The notes under the pieces are model-generated. The model ran no database searches, was not told the DNA's origin, and saw only the letters and a list, made by a program, of their open reading frames with translations. Of a stretch of DNA of 64,000 bases, positions 10,927-23,831 are shown piece after piece; position 1 is the first letter of the stretch; each line of letters opens with the position of its first letter. The stretch comes from Sclerotiophoma versabilis. Taxonomy: Eukaryota > Ascomycota > Dothideomycetes > Pleosporales > Didymellaceae. Location of the stretch: NCBI GenBank assembly GCA_012274445.1, contig JAAROD010000015.1, positions 3,286,001-3,350,000 of the forward strand, written 5' to 3'. Position numbers and translations under genes: made by a program.

Positions 10927-11550
10927 GATTCCGATACACGCCCAGCCTGCATTTGAAATCCACACATACACAGTGACAAAGCGATGAAATCACACCCGCA
11001 CGACGATACATCCCCCGCTGTTTATACCCAAGCTCCCTTGCGTCTGCCCAGTGCTGCCTAGGTGCCGAAAGCCGCACCAAGCCATTAACCTCTTCTGAGC
11101 CTCCCCGCCATCCACTCACCACCACCAATCTGCCCAGGCGTGCAGCGCAAGCCTGGCCTTCGCCTTGGGCACTGCCGACACGCGCAGCGTAGTGAACGTC
11201 ATGTCGCAGCAGAAGATGCGAACCTCAGCCGTGTACAATGCGCACTCGGAGTGAACGAGTATATATATATCTCATCTTACATCCCTCGCCATGCTGTGAA
11301 TCCCAGCGACCAACATATAACGGTCGCGAGGAATCATGACCATGCTGCAAATGACTCACACGAGGTAAGATTGTGCATGGTGAGGACTACATGATTGTCG
11401 TCCTGTCGTGTGAATCGGTGCGTGTCTTATGCATATGCAAACGACCCACGGCCAGCTCGAGCATAGTAGTGTTGATTGTGCTTTGCTGCAGAGCTACACA
11501 TATACATATACACATGCATGCTGCAATCCGCTATCTAGGTAGTATCAATA

Positions 11551-11582
11551 ATACATACATACATACATACATACATACATAC
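11551..11582. repeat. (ATAC)8 microsatellite
   Basis: Eight uninterrupted ATAC units, followed directly by ACACATGCAT. Confidence 0.95.
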
Positions 11583-11729
11583 ACACATGCATACCCGTTT
11601 ATTCAGAGGAGAAGAATTCATTTTATTTATTTTATTTACTTACAACGTAAGAAAACCCAATTATTGCGATGACAAGTAATAATTACATAGTTTTTAAAAA
11701 GTTACCTTACCACCAAAACATATAACTGT

Positions 11730-11732
<3 letters not shown>

Positions 11733-11762
<30 letters not shown>
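11733..11762. repeat. (AT)15 microsatellite
   Basis: Fifteen uninterrupted AT units; a shorter AT run lies near 11260. Confidence 0.95.
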
Positions 11763-11764
<2 letters not shown>

Positions 11765-11894
11765 AGCCATGGATTCTGATGCGTTGTTTGTTTGTCATCG
11801 TGCTTTGCCCTTTTCCCCCTTCCCCTTTCAAAAAGAAAATATTGATAATCCCCTGATTTACTTGAATGCGCGGGAATCACTGCACTGGGTGTTT

Positions 11895-11914
11895 AGTCCA
11901 GTCCAGTCCAGTCC
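11895..11914. repeat. AGTCC pentanucleotide repeat, about four copies
   Basis: AGTCC repeats with one change in the last unit, followed by an ACCCAA/ACCAA-like run to about 11936. Confidence 0.85.
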
Positions 11915-12072
11915 GGTCCAACCCAAACCAAACCAAATGCATGCATGCGGTCATAGTCCCTAACTTTCTTCGCGCTGATACCACGGACTCGGGCGAACCA
12001 AGCGCGAGCTTTTGCAGAATCCCAGAATAGTAGTACTCCAAGCTCCGCGGAGTATGTTTTTTTCGGGATAGC

Positions 12073-12096
12073 GGGGGGGGGGGGGGGGGGGGGGGG
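12073..12096. repeat. Poly-G tract, 24 bases
   Basis: Twenty-four consecutive G on the plus strand after GATAGC. Such tracts are prone to polymerase slippage, so the length in the assembly may be inexact. Confidence 0.9.
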
Positions 12097-13543
12097 AGAA
12101 AAAGTTATAATACCTACTATGTGATGTTTTCCAGAGCACATGGCTATTTCAGCCGCGTGGTTTAGTGCATCTCATATGTCGGTTGAAAAATGGGTGGGAA
12201 TGCAGCCTCATTGACGCTAATGACAGCCAAACTGTGGTAAGGGGGAAAGGGTACCACCCTGGAGGTGCGCATCTGGATGCCGAACAGGCTCTGGGGTCTG
12301 GCTTTGAGGTTCTTGGAATTTCTTCCCCAGGGCCTTTGTTCGGCTTTGCCATCTGGCACGTTGCGGTGCCGGGGAGACGTCCGGTTGGCTGGCAAGACGC
12401 CGCGGGTACCGAGACCGATCATGGGCGACGAATGCGATGCTGGTCTTTTGAGGGAAGGGTAGCTTCGTCCCCAGAGTTTGTTTAGTTCGACACGAACAAT
12501 TTTTGGTATCTGGCCGTGTTCGTGTTCGGTATGCTGTCTCCGAGCGGTTGGTCTGATGGGTCCAGTATCTCAAACAGCAAACTTCCACATCGTGTCTTCG
12601 TAGTCTGGGTCAGTCTAGACATGTGCCCGCTGACTTGTGAACACGCACTGGCATGTAGCAAATGATAAGCCTGGGAGGTCAGTCCGACACGCTTGTCAAG
12701 AGGCTGAGTAGACTGTGGGGAAACGTGGAGTGGCTAAGTCATGCTAGTGCAACGTCTCATTCGCCCGGAATGCAGATGCGGCATCATCTCAGATATTGCC
12801 TACTAGAGATTTGGCGGTGGGCATGATTTGGAATGAATCTGTATCGGCGATGAGATGCAACTCCTACCGTACCAAGCAGATCACAATTTAGAGAGGTTGG
12901 ATCAAGGTAGTCATGTTGGGTAGTGCTAGATTTTGTGATTGCAGAATCGCAATGAAGGTCAACCTGAGTTGACTTTTGTCCCTTACCCGGTTCTGTGCCT
13001 TGAATACAAAATTACCCGCCACTCAGAGCCGAAAAATGTGAGGTGGTTCGTGACATCGTAGCAGAAATAGACAACGGCCCGAGATGGCTGAAGCCGTTTA
13101 CTAGCCGAATCTCAAAAGCCTGTTCTTTCTTTGGTGAACGTGAATTCCTCAACCCCGTTTTGATACATGCCATATTTCGCCGAATGATTGAACTTGCTGA
13201 GGCAGTAACAACGCCGTACACCAGATCATCCTAAATGTAGTTCAAAGTAAAAGCTCTTCGTAAGAAAGGAAAGCGAAGCTAGTTGCAGTACCGCACGATA
13301 AAGCTTCGAAAAGGCTGTACAGGAAAGTAATTACGAACCATTTCTGGTAACGTTGATGTGTCCCAGAAGCCGGGGTGCCGGATACTAACAGCTGGCTGGT
13401 TGTGGTTTGGTTGGAACGTACAAGACATGTTCAAATTCCAGGCTGCCAACGTGGTGTCGTGTATCTCGTGTCGTTGTTGCAGGCATAATTGTACGTGTGA
13501 GAGGCCGAGGTTTTATACATGGTTTTTCTGTAAGAGTCAGGCT

Positions 13544-16500
13544 CTATGAAGTATGACCAAGAACCGAGTTTTCGGCGCGTTGGTTGATGCAGTGAGCATG
13601 TGCCTCTAGAGCTCGTGCCTGCACTTGGGTAACTGCTGTTGAGGTTAGCTACCGTTTCATTCGTTGCTACACACTCGACTCACCAGGCCAAACAGCGGCT
13701 TTTGATAGCATGTAAGATGTGACCATCAAGAGCTTGGTGCCGAAGCCACAACGACTCATCCCCGAAATACCAGGAACTGAGTTGATGACATTGTTGCAGG
13801 AAATGTCATAGGCCATCCTCATGTCAGCGTTGTGTAAGATGTCCGCGATCTTCTGTAACAACTTAATATCCTCCTCTTCAAGACACATGATTGCAGGAAC
13901 TGTAGAGTAATCGATGTCATCTCTTCCAAGCACACCAAGGTAACGACCAACACGGTCCTGGACAGTCGCGACCCACTCGGCGAGCACTTGTGCGCAGTCA
14001 AAAGTGCAAAGGGCAGATGAGTTTGGCAGCTCCCTGGCAGTGAACTCGGCGTATGTGGCACCCAATTTATCCGCCATGGAGAGAGAGTCAGCAGCGTAGA
14101 AAGCTGCCTTTCGGAGGTGCCTCTCACGTTTTGAAGACGGTTGGATACCTGGGGATCCGGTAAATCCGACTCCGTCCAATTGTTGGGCGAGTTGGCCGGG
14201 CGAAGCAGACTTCCGAGAATCAGGACGTTCGGGTGTTCCGTCAGCCTGAGCTACAATATCGACCCCCTTGGCAAGTTCATTAGCCATGCCTTCAAAGTCC
14301 CGTTGCCACAGAAGTTCCTTCGCTCGGGAAAGGTTCACAAACAGCCGGACGTAGGCCAGATCCAACAAAGGTATGCAGTCTGCAGAAAGCGGACCAAAGG
14401 GGCTAGGTCGCTCGATACTGTGATTGGGGTTCGCTCTCCAAGCAGCCTGCCAGGCCTTCAGAGCGGGCTCGACTTGGGCGTGCATAGCTTCCGTCTCCTG
14501 TGTCTTCCAAAGACGCCCGGTGTGTCTTTGTCGAGTCTCCCAAATGTAGACATGCAACGCATTGATCAGAATGTAACAACCAAAAGTACTGGGTTGAATG
14601 TCACTCTCCATATGGTCGTTTAGCGAGCTGCCTGCAAATGGCTGACCATAGGAGTTGTGCGCACGGGCAGCGCCTTGGCGAGTGCTTGCTTCAAGCAAGT
14701 AGGTCATGGCAGCGTTGAAAGACAAGCTCCTGGATTGCGCAATTATGGAGCCGCCCATCGCCATCCAGGCTTGGGCATTCTCAGCAGACCAGAGATCCTC
14801 TTCACAAGGGAGGTCGAGGCGAATTTCCGAGTTTAGTATCCGCGGAGCGTGAGCATATGCCGAAACAAGCAAGCTGGACATGGAGAATACAGCGTAGTAT
14901 GTCCTCTTCTTTTCTTCAGCTTTCTTCCATTGCATCCACTGGGTATACTCGTTGCGCATATCAGCAGGTGAATCTGCGTGCCCATTCGCATCGTCAGTCA
15001 TGGGCGTGTCGTCACCATTAGCATACGATGGCGGACTCTGTGTCATTGTTTCTGGCGACGCAGGCTTGTCTAGGCCTGCAGCTTTGGCAAGACTGACCAA
15101 GGCTGCACAATGAGTGCTTGCAACCTCAGCCGCTTGTCGGTCACCGCAGTTGTGACCGAAAATCAAGTTGAGCAACATGGCCTGGACCAGCCATAGCGGA
15201 GGCTTGTTGATAGACTCATTCGCCGCGCTGGGGCCATTAACAGCGGCTGTCAGCCCAGCCCTACGACGCTCGTCCAGGTAGTACAGTATCAACTTCTTGG
15301 CAGCTTCGAACAACTCTTTCGCCACGACTTGCTCAAACTCATACAGAGCACCAATCGCAGCCATGGCGAGAATAAGACAGCCACCGCCACCAACCATGCC
15401 GTCATGATTGAAATTGTTTGTAGTACGAAGTTGGTAGGTGTAGGCTGGAGTATCGAAGGACAAGGTAGGAATATGCAGGAACGGCATGTGTGGATGGAAG
15501 TATAGTATGTACGCATTTACATAGCGCTGAATGTCCATGGTGCTGGGTAGCGTCGCATTTTGGCCTTGTGCTGAGAGAGGAGAGCTGATCTGTGGCTGAG
15601 AAAACCGACGCTGCGGATTGCCCACCGCAAGGGCTTGTTGCAGGTTGATTATCAGTGCCTGTCGTGTAGCGTCCGTGATGGTCTCGGTGGAAACCGAGGT
15701 TACAGAGCTGTGTCGCGCACTGCCATTTATGGACGCCGAGGATATGCTGCCGGCGTCAGATTGAAAGGTCATGGGCGCCTGGAAGTACTGGTTTGGCATA
15801 CCAGGTATGCCTGCTGAAGGACTCATTGCTGAAAGTGGGGGTGGTGAGGTGATGTAGAAGTCGTTCTGTGCCGCAGGATCAGCAAGTTCCTGTGTTGGCA
15901 TGGTGTTGATCATCAGTTCGGGGAACACAGGTGCCATAGCATCCGTAAAAGCCATAGGGTTGATGTGCGGGTGTGTCGGTATTGCGTTGTGCCACATGGC
16001 GCCAGAAGCTGGCTGGCCCGACCCGTCCAACATGACTTCGTTGAAAGCACCCTGACTTGCAGTACTGATAGCGGATGGAGACGATCCCTCGATAGCGTTC
16101 TCGTTTGAGAACATCATCTGGCTGTCCATACCTGTACTCCACGCGAAGTCATCCTCTTCAATCGGATTGTTGCCAGCGAAAGGATTGGCGAACTGCCTGA
16201 AAGGCGACTGCGGATGGGCGAGGGTTCCGTTGAAATGGTGCAATTGGTTGGGGTTGATAGTCGAGCCGGACGAGCTGCCAAAGAACTTCTCTATCTCGAG
16301 ATCGTCGGGGCCTGGCGCTCCCTGTATTGGCGCAGTACGGAGTCCACCTCCGCCCATGCCCCCAAAGCCAATGTGCGTGTCTAGCCGCGGTAATCCGTGG
16401 TGTTGCCCGTGGTTGCCCACGGCCGTGGACATGCCTCTGTAGTCAAACTGGTTCAAGCCACCAAAGCCAGATATGCTAGCATGGCGTGAGTGGCCCGGGT

Positions 16501-17115
16501 GGACTCCATTCCCGGTAGACATGGATGCATTGTGAAGCGCAAGGAAGTTTGCATCGATGGCACCAATGGTATTGGCGCGCGGTCGCATGCTTCCCGTGCC
16601 AGGAATAATACTGCTGGCGTTGCTCGAAATGGAGTTCTTGCGAACGCGATTTGCAGAATTGGTGGGAGGTAGACCGGCCGCGCTTTCTCGTCGCGCGTTA
16701 CGAGGTCTTGTCGAGGTCGCGCCCTGCTGATGCAGCTTCTGCTGATGGCGTAAGAGTAGGTCGCGCCGCGCAAAGCATCTTGCGCATTGGGGGCACTCGA
16801 AAGGCTTTTCCTTGGTGTGGGATCGCTCGTGGCGCTTTAGGTGCTCTAGTCGTGCGAAGGAGCGGGTGCAGGTGGTACAGACGTGCGGCCGTGGCTTGTC
16901 GGTTTTGGGTGGTGGGAAGGTGGAGGCCGGAGGTTGTGCGGGCTCTGGTTTTGCTGTTTGTACAGAGGCTGTAGTTAGTAAAGATGATTAGCCAGGAATT
17001 GGCGCACTGGGTGGTGGTGCCTACTGTTGCTGCTGCCGCCGTTGCTGCTCCCTGATTCGTCGCTCGGCAGGTTCGCAGGCCCTGTGGGGCTGTTCTCCTC
17101 TTGATGGTTCGACAT
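13544..17115 (-). CDS. Adr1-type C2H2 zinc-finger transcription factor with fungal-specific TF domain
   Basis: Three exons: 17115-17025, 16968-13684 and 13635-13544, giving 1155 aa. Intron 1 (56 nt, TACTAAC branch) joins the 30-residue Ser/Asn-rich N-terminus to the fingers; intron 2 (48 nt, GTGAGT donor, GCTAACC branch) avoids an early stop and adds 30 residues. Finger 1 is C61-C64-H77-H81 and finger 2 is C89-C92-H105-H110; both follow the Adr1 pattern ([28 protein letters not shown]). A long low-complexity region follows, then the fungal-specific regulatory domain from about residue 515 ([11 protein letters not shown]). Relatives (Adr1, AmdX) control carbon and nitrogen source use; the targets here are unknown. 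The gene has a 6 kb gene-free region upstream. Confidence 0.88.
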
Positions 17116-17213
17116 GTCCAACTGATGCTGATGCGGTCTTTCAGGCGACTTTTGATGCCCACGAGAATGGACCAGGCGAGCCGAGGACTGTCTCAGACAG
17201 CTCTAGCTGCTAA

Positions 17214-17238
17214 GCGGTGGGCGGTGGGCGGTGGGCGG
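17214..17238. repeat. GCGGTGG repeat, 3.6 copies
   Basis: Head-to-tail GCGGTGG units about 100 bp upstream of the transcription-factor start; read on the gene strand they form a CCACCGC array. Could be a cluster of zinc-finger binding sites. Confidence 0.85.
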
Positions 17239-20200
17239 ACAAGGCTGGTGTGCTGGTCTGGGGCGGCCGGATTGAGCTGGTGCAAGTCGCGGGTTCCGGG
17301 GCCTCGGCGGGAAACGGTGGACAAAGAGTGAGGGAGGACGTCAGGCACGCTAATCTAGGAACGTCAGCCATAGGCCTCCTGAGTAGGCATCCAACGGGTG
17401 GGAGGTTGGTACCTTTTCGACTCGACCCTGGGCGTTCAACGGACGTTGAGCCGTGGTTAGTCCGATAACCGGGCCCACGATCCAGTCTTCCAGCGCAGAC
17501 CAAAGGAAGGTGTTGCTGTTGCAGAGACAACGAAGCCGGTCGGTCCAGCTAGCCAGAGGGCTCCAATGGGGGGTGGAGGGATGATATCAGATCGAAGAGG
17601 GCTGGGGGGATGGGGCGGTGGAGCGGTGGAGCTGGCGGTAGGTGACCGGCGCGGCTCAGACTGGAGTCAGGCGATATCGATTGGACGTACGGAGTATGGA
17701 AAGAACCACGGGAATGGTAAAAGTGCTTGGGCTAGTCGGGCCGCTCACTCGCTGGTGTGCAGTGCCAAAGCGTGTTCACGGAAGGGTCCGGTAGCTGGTC
17801 TCCAGTGTTGCAGACCGCCGTGTGCGCACTGGCAGCGCAGGACAGAATGCAGGCTGCGTGGGCCGCGCAGCAAACAGCAGTGAATGGCGGCCAGGCTGCT
17901 CACTGGCGCTGTTCGTGGACCGAAGCTCCGGATACACAGCAGTCACAGCGTCGGCAGGAGCAATTGGCAAGCTCTGGAGCTCGCTGCGCTGCAATTGGCC
18001 GGCACGTCCAGGGGATCCAGTGGAGGGGCAGCCGAGAAGCTGGGGTATGGACCGGGATGCTGCGCTTGCTGGCTCTCATAGACGGAGAGGGAATGGCTGC
18101 GACGACGACGATCGAAGAACAACAGCAACAGCGTTCGCACAGGGTGTGACGATGGAGGCAGAGCAAACGTCCAGCGGACGGCGTAGGTCCCTAGGTAAGC
18201 AGATCGTGCAGGGCCAAAGCAGCGAACCAGAGGCTGCGCGCGCGCTTGCATGACACACCAACGCCCCAAGCTAGACCCCAGACCTCGTCGGCAGCAGACG
18301 CCTCCAGCAGGGCCCGCTGCAGCACCAAGGCCGTCGAGAACGGCATCGCGTCCTCGTCGACGCTTAGCTTGCCAGGCAGTGCCAGGGTCTAGCTCCGTCG
18401 CCCGACAAGGCCCCGAAGATGCACACTTCTTCTAGGGGCGGCAACGATGGACAGCACACGCTGATCCTGATGCTGGCCCACCCGCTTTGGACGCCGGAAG
18501 CCGGCAGCCATCGCAGCGCCTCAGACGGTGCCAAATCCTCGTGCATTCCATCCTTGGCCGCTGCAGTTTGACACAGGGGCCTGGGGAAATGCAACACCTC
18601 GGCCCAGTGCCAGAAACGGCAGCGCGAACGCTGTGTCAACTTCACCTTGTCGTGCACAGCGACAGCCCACATCTCGTAACTGACCGTCGGGACCATGTAC
18701 CATCGAATTGCCTGTGAGTGCTTTGCTGGCCGGTTCTGTTCCCAATATCGCCAGCTATGCAGCGGGCCCTAAATTAACTCATCAATGTCACTTGCCCATC
18801 CAACTTGATCGAAACATGGCCATGCAGCACCCAGTTTATGAGAGGACTCGATGCACGGCACAACCCTGGCCGTGGCACCGACGTTGTTGATGGCCTTCAG
18901 CACAGTACACACACCGACCATGCAACCGTGGCGGCGAAACAAATTGCCTCACTGCGGCAAGCAGACATCGACGGCCATCAACAAGCGCCGAACTACTACA
19001 ACAGCCACAAGAACCACACTCACAAAGTACGCGGCCTGGCGACTGTACTAGGCCACCAAGCTGAACAATGACTCCGACCATGGTACGCTGTACATAGTCG
19101 TCCTTCTGCAGTGATGAAGCCCTCTTCACCGATGTCAGCTCCGCGCGTCCGTGTGCAAAAGTCTGGGGAAGCTGGAGTCGCGGATATGGAGGCTGCGGGC
19201 TTGAATCGACATCCATTGGCGGGGCCGTCAAGTGGCCCAACCACCGCCAGACGCATGATTTCCCCACAGTCTCAGAGCGGCTTAGATTCAACGCACTCTG
19301 GTGCAGATGGCCAGTGCTTCCATGCGTGCCCCTTGATTGGTACCGCTTACAGCCCACTTCGACCTCTCCGAAACGGCTTGCCAGTTCCTCTGGAGACCCA
19401 GGCCACGATCCTGGCTTGCTGATGCAGCGCGGCCACACCACGCTTCGACAACCCTGATCAGGCCAGTCTTGGTGACTTCTGCTCGGCTAGAACAATCTGA
19501 ACTGGCTTCATTGATACTTCTAGATATGGGCGAAAGCACGTTGTCAACACATGGCCGCAAGAGGACTGCAGCTGGTGTTTTGCTGAACACGCAGCCTATC
19601 GAGAGCGATTTTCGACAAGCCTGTAAGACCCGGAAACAAAGGACCCTGCCCAGTACACGTCTCGTACCAATGCAGAGACCCGCCAATAATGGAACTGTGG
19701 GTACATATTTCGCTGCACATGACCCTTCAGAGCGGGCCCTGACAACGCGCTGTTCGAGCAGGCTGCGACGGCCAGTCATCCAGCCATCCAGCATTCTCCG
19801 TCGCTCTCCTAGCCCCAGCGTTAGAACGTCATCACGTTTGACGACAGGTTCTAGGTGGACATCGCAAAGCCGCGAACTATCCCTCACCTCACCTCAAGCT
19901 GCTACCCGAGTAGCCTAACCGGTACTTTGCAGTGTCACAATGCAGGCTTGGCTATCTCTCTGCATCGATTCCCGAAAGGTTCAAACACTGATGCTGAACG
20001 TCATGTCTGCCCCTAACCTGCGAAGAACGATCTGATGCTAGAATGCACGCGCGCTGTCAAGCTTGTGGGAGATCAGCGCCCACATCTCTTCCAATCCACC
20101 AGCTCAGCCACAAACTACGTCAATCGCGGCAAATTGCAGGCACATGGTCAACGGATAGCTTCTGTTCAGCCCTGCAAAAAACGACCCGGCCTGGTGGTCG

Positions 20201-23189
20201 CTGCTAAATAAGTTAAGAGCCTCTTGAACCTCTTCTGTCACACCTTACTATTGAGTTCTCTGGATCTGCACGTAACTGCTTCAATCAGCTAACCTTCGCC
20301 CCACCCTACGCACATGGATATTGAAAGATCGCTCGCCAAAATTTCTGAAGAATGCTGATCGAATTAATTTCCGCAAGAGGCGAGGCTCTCATTACCCTTC
20401 TCAGAACGCTTCCTTGTAAGCAACATTCGACATGTTGCGCAATAGTCGAGCTCCTTGAATACACTCTATCAACAAAATGTAATAATCATTTTGAAGGCCA
20501 TGTAGTTATTGCCACAACGATATTTGCATGTACACACGCACTTGGTGCATCATACTACGGTCCTTGATGTGCCCCTCGACAGCTAACGCATGACGTATCT
20601 CCATCTTCCGACACTCGGGACGGAGGTCGACGATACAAACTGCAAACGTGATCCAACCGACACGGAATCTATGCATAGACTCGATGACGAGCGTCTGCCG
20701 TCCCGTACACAAACACATGCAACAATGGGACCAATTGTCGCTAACTTAAGTAGGAAGTCTCCGTGTATCTCACCCCACCAAAACCGCACTCTTCTCAGAC
20801 GCTTACCGCCCGTCGCTCAATTGCTTGTGCAGGCTGCAAGCCAGCCGCCCAACCTATCAGCCCACCGTGCGCAAGAGGTGAGGTATTCCAGTTCGATCTC
20901 GCGTACGAGCATGGTAGACCGTGGAGAGCAAGAGCTGTGTTGATCCAGTCTAGGCGCACGGAGCTACAAATCCTTCACAACGGTCTGCACGAGCGACGGC
21001 TCGCAGCTCTCCGGACATTCTGACATGCCGTGAACTTGTTACACATGCTGATCGCACGCACTTGTACAACGGACGTTGCAATGTTCAGCAGACGCAGGCT
21101 ACATTGCTCTTTCCCAGAAGACTGCACAGTGCATGCCTTCAGAACAGACGTCAAATGCTGCTCATTAGACAACAATCAGCTCTGCCCCCAACCCAGTTAA
21201 TCACCTCATAATCTCTTGGCTATGTGTACAGCTGCCTCAACAACCTGCATCCTAGTCTCAAGATACATTGTAAGTACCTCGCCACATCCTTCAACAAAGC
21301 TGCTGACTTTCTATTGGCTGCCTGGCTCTGAACACTTTGCTGTGTGCATTCGAACAACAAGTTCCAGGCGCCCAATCTTGAGACTTTGCTAGAAACGCTT
21401 GGTTGCGATTTCGTGCACTGTTGTTCTCTATGACGGAGTGCTATTTTTGCTCATCCCTGTCTCCCTCTCTTCTCCGTCGCTATACTCTGACAATTCACGG
21501 GCTGAATTCCGCGGTTCTTGGACATCGACCGTCTTGATGGCGCCAACTACTGCTGTAACTGTGACCTTGCATCTTTCCAAGCCTGCCGGCCGGTCAGTCG
21601 CTCGCCTCGGTCTTTCGATCGTCCGGTTTCCAAAACGGCTACCCGGCAGTTGCATCCAGGTATCTTTGGCAAAAGCCTCACGTCTCATGCCCGGCCCGAC
21701 GCTCTTCCCATTGGGAGGTTGGATTGGTGACAACACACACCAGCAGCGACTAGACGCTTGCTCAAGGTAACACGAAGAGTTTTGAACAGCTACCTGATAT
21801 TCTGTCACTTCGCTCGTCGTGAGCATCAGCATCGGCCTCGGTAGATCTCCGATGTTGCGGCTTAACAAGCTGGTGGTTTTGCCGCTCAAAGACCCTTGAA
21901 TTATATCCGGGCACTTGATTCGCCAAACTCGACAACCCATTTAGACCCTGCTTCGGTGACGTCGCCTATGTTACAACAGAATAAACGTCTGAGGTATTAA
22001 AGGGCATCTTTAGGGTAAGGATTATTTTGCCATCTCAAGGCGGATGGAACCCCACGCGCAAGAACATCCTTCAATTTCCACGCCTCAGAGTGCCCACAAC
22101 GGCTCCACTTAGCCCATACCAAACCGGAATAAGGTGAATTCAACAATGGCAACCGACCTTGCCTTAGCAAGCGGAGCATCTGCCCAACAAACCTTGGTCT
22201 TGGTCACTTCGCCAGCAACATCTTGAGTGGAGCTTAGCCTACTTTACTTGCTTGGAGGAGTTCGCCTCGAGTTTGCGTATTGCAGCTCGCTGGAAGCAGA
22301 ATCTTTGTGACTAAAGCTTATCACATAAATGGTTCCATAGGACCCCCCACGCTGCTCATACATGTTGCCACAATGTTTGCAATTTGACGAGAAACATTCA
22401 AGACCCTCGCTCGTTCGCAATTGTTGAGGCTAGAGATTGAGACGGACAGACCGATCATCAGCTATTGATTGCGGCGAAACGCGTATGCTGCACGCTTTAC
22501 AATTCGTCACTTGATGCCACTGCGCAGAACTGCAACATGGCTTGCTGCATGCAAGACATAGATCACTTCGGATATCCACTCATCGGTAGCAGTGGGGAGG
22601 TAAGCAACACTGCGTCAGCATCGCAACATACGTAGGTCCAGATGTTTCAGCTTTGGCCACGCGGCCCTCACAAGGAAGTAAATAAGGGCTCGGTCCAGAA
22701 CAGCTGTTGTTTGAGGCTGTAGAAGCGCTTGAAGCATACCCAGAGTCGCTGCTGCACTGTAAAGGACTACGATAAGATCTTGTGGCGGCAGCGCAACCGG
22801 AGCCTAAGCATTGTCTGGGACCCGGCTCATCTCCACGGTGAGATAATATTTGTTCGAACGAATTTCACTCACCAAAGGCTTCATCGGCTACGGCTACATT
22901 GTTTCCAGCTAGAACAGTCTGTAATGTAGCACAGTGAACAGCTCACGCCACTACCGACGACCTTAATGTACGCCTCAAGCGTCCTTAAAGAGGTGCTTGG
23001 GAGTTGTTGCACCACACTCAGGTTTTCCAGAAAGCTGACATACCGTGCGTTGGGAGGTTGAATTATTACGGTATACTGGTATGCTGTGACCTAACGGCTT
23101 TCGCGGTCGCTGTCCGTCCGAAAGAGCTTCAAATCGTGCATATTGAGCGCACCGCTCAAGTGATGCTTAGCCACTGGCTGCGCTCTCGT

Positions 23190-23219
23190 CTCATACCACT
23201 CTCATACCACTCTCATACC
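23190..23219. repeat. CTCATACCACT repeat, 2.7 copies
   Basis: Two perfect 11-bp copies and an 8-bp third, about 25 bp past the stop codon of the small minus-strand gene. Confidence 0.9.
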
Positions 23220-23243
23220 GTTACAGCGCCTCTCATCTATTCA

Positions 23244-23831
23244 CTATAACTCTCTACACTTCTGGCAGACCTTTAGATAATCTCCCATCTTGACCCAGAT
23301 TACCCGTCCCCCACACTGATCGCATCGCATGCCAACTACAATCGAGTCTGCCATCTGAGTTTTCCTATCTACCAGCATGCTGAATACCATCGACTCCGTC
23401 ATGGCGCCATTCTCTTTTTCTTTGGCCTCACTAGGCTCTTCTCCTGTTTTCTCTTGCATCTTCATCGCCTCATTCAGTCCTTCAATATCTGTCCTCCGGC
23501 CCCGCCTGGATTTCAGGTCTTCTTTCATCATGAACTCTATATGTTCTTCGACCCCTTCTCCTGGTCGTCTGGAGCCTGAGTACTCGTTAATAACTCCGAA
23601 AATGAGGCATGAGCAAGTGGAGTAGGTGTTGCGGCGAGAACGCCCGACTTGTGGCTTGGCATCATCGGAGGATTTGTCTATTATAACTAAGGCAACGGTT
23701 TCAGTGACTTCGCATGTGAAGTGAGTTGGCCCACGTTGGTCAAGGGTCATGTTTAGAGACGCATGTTTGATGTGAGGCATGGTGGATGTGAGTTGATATA
23801 ACGCATAATTCGTGGTTTGAAGCCGGTTCAT
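23244..23831 (-). CDS. Small unknown protein with C-terminal zinc-ribbon-like motif
   Basis: Intronless frame of 195 aa from ATG 23831; a second ATG at 23780 (MPHIKHA) is an equally good start and would give 178 aa. The N-terminal half has a beta-rich stretch (HFTCEVTETVALVII), the middle is charged and Glu/Lys-rich, and the last 28 residues hold CDQCGG and CQKC, a C-x2-C...C-x2-C pair spaced like a small zinc ribbon. No family recognised. Regular amino-acid make-up, the cysteine pattern right at the C-terminus and the divergent neighbour with a TATA box support a real gene. It is 256 bp from the start of the plus-strand gene at 24088. Confidence 0.55.
   Translation of the reverse strand: MNRLQTTNYALYQLTSTMPHIKHASLNMTLDQRGPTHFTCEVTETVALVIIDKSSDDAKPQVGRSRRNTYSTCSCLIFGVINEYSGSRRPGEGVEEHIEFMMKEDLKSRRGRRTDIEGLNEAMKMQEKTGEEPSEAKEKENGAMTESMVFSMLVDRKTQMADSIVVGMRCDQCGGRVIWVKMGDYLKVCQKCREL

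Larger units (their letters stand above)
10927..13543. other. Intergenic region rich in simple repeats
   Basis: No gene recognised in 2.6 kb. It holds a cluster of microsatellites (ATAC, AT, AGTCC, poly-G) between 11.5 and 12.1 kb, TTTA-rich DNA near 11.62 kb and otherwise unstructured sequence. Short open frames on both strands have no domain, start context or splice logic. Confidence 0.6.
17116..23243. other. 6.1 kb gene-free region upstream of the Adr1-type factor
   Basis: No coding region could be supported on either strand. Open frames up to about 200 codons exist near 17.8-18.3 and 19.3-19.9 kb, but they overlap each other on opposite strands and show no domain or compatible splice sites. 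The region next to 17115 probably holds a long promoter and leader; it includes a GCGGTGG repeat. A noncoding RNA cannot be excluded. Confidence 0.55.

Noticed and set aside
19288..19918. Overlapping open frames of about 195 codons on both strands
   Set aside because: They mirror each other, carry no motif, and their residue make-up is rich in Arg, Ser and Thr as in chance frames.
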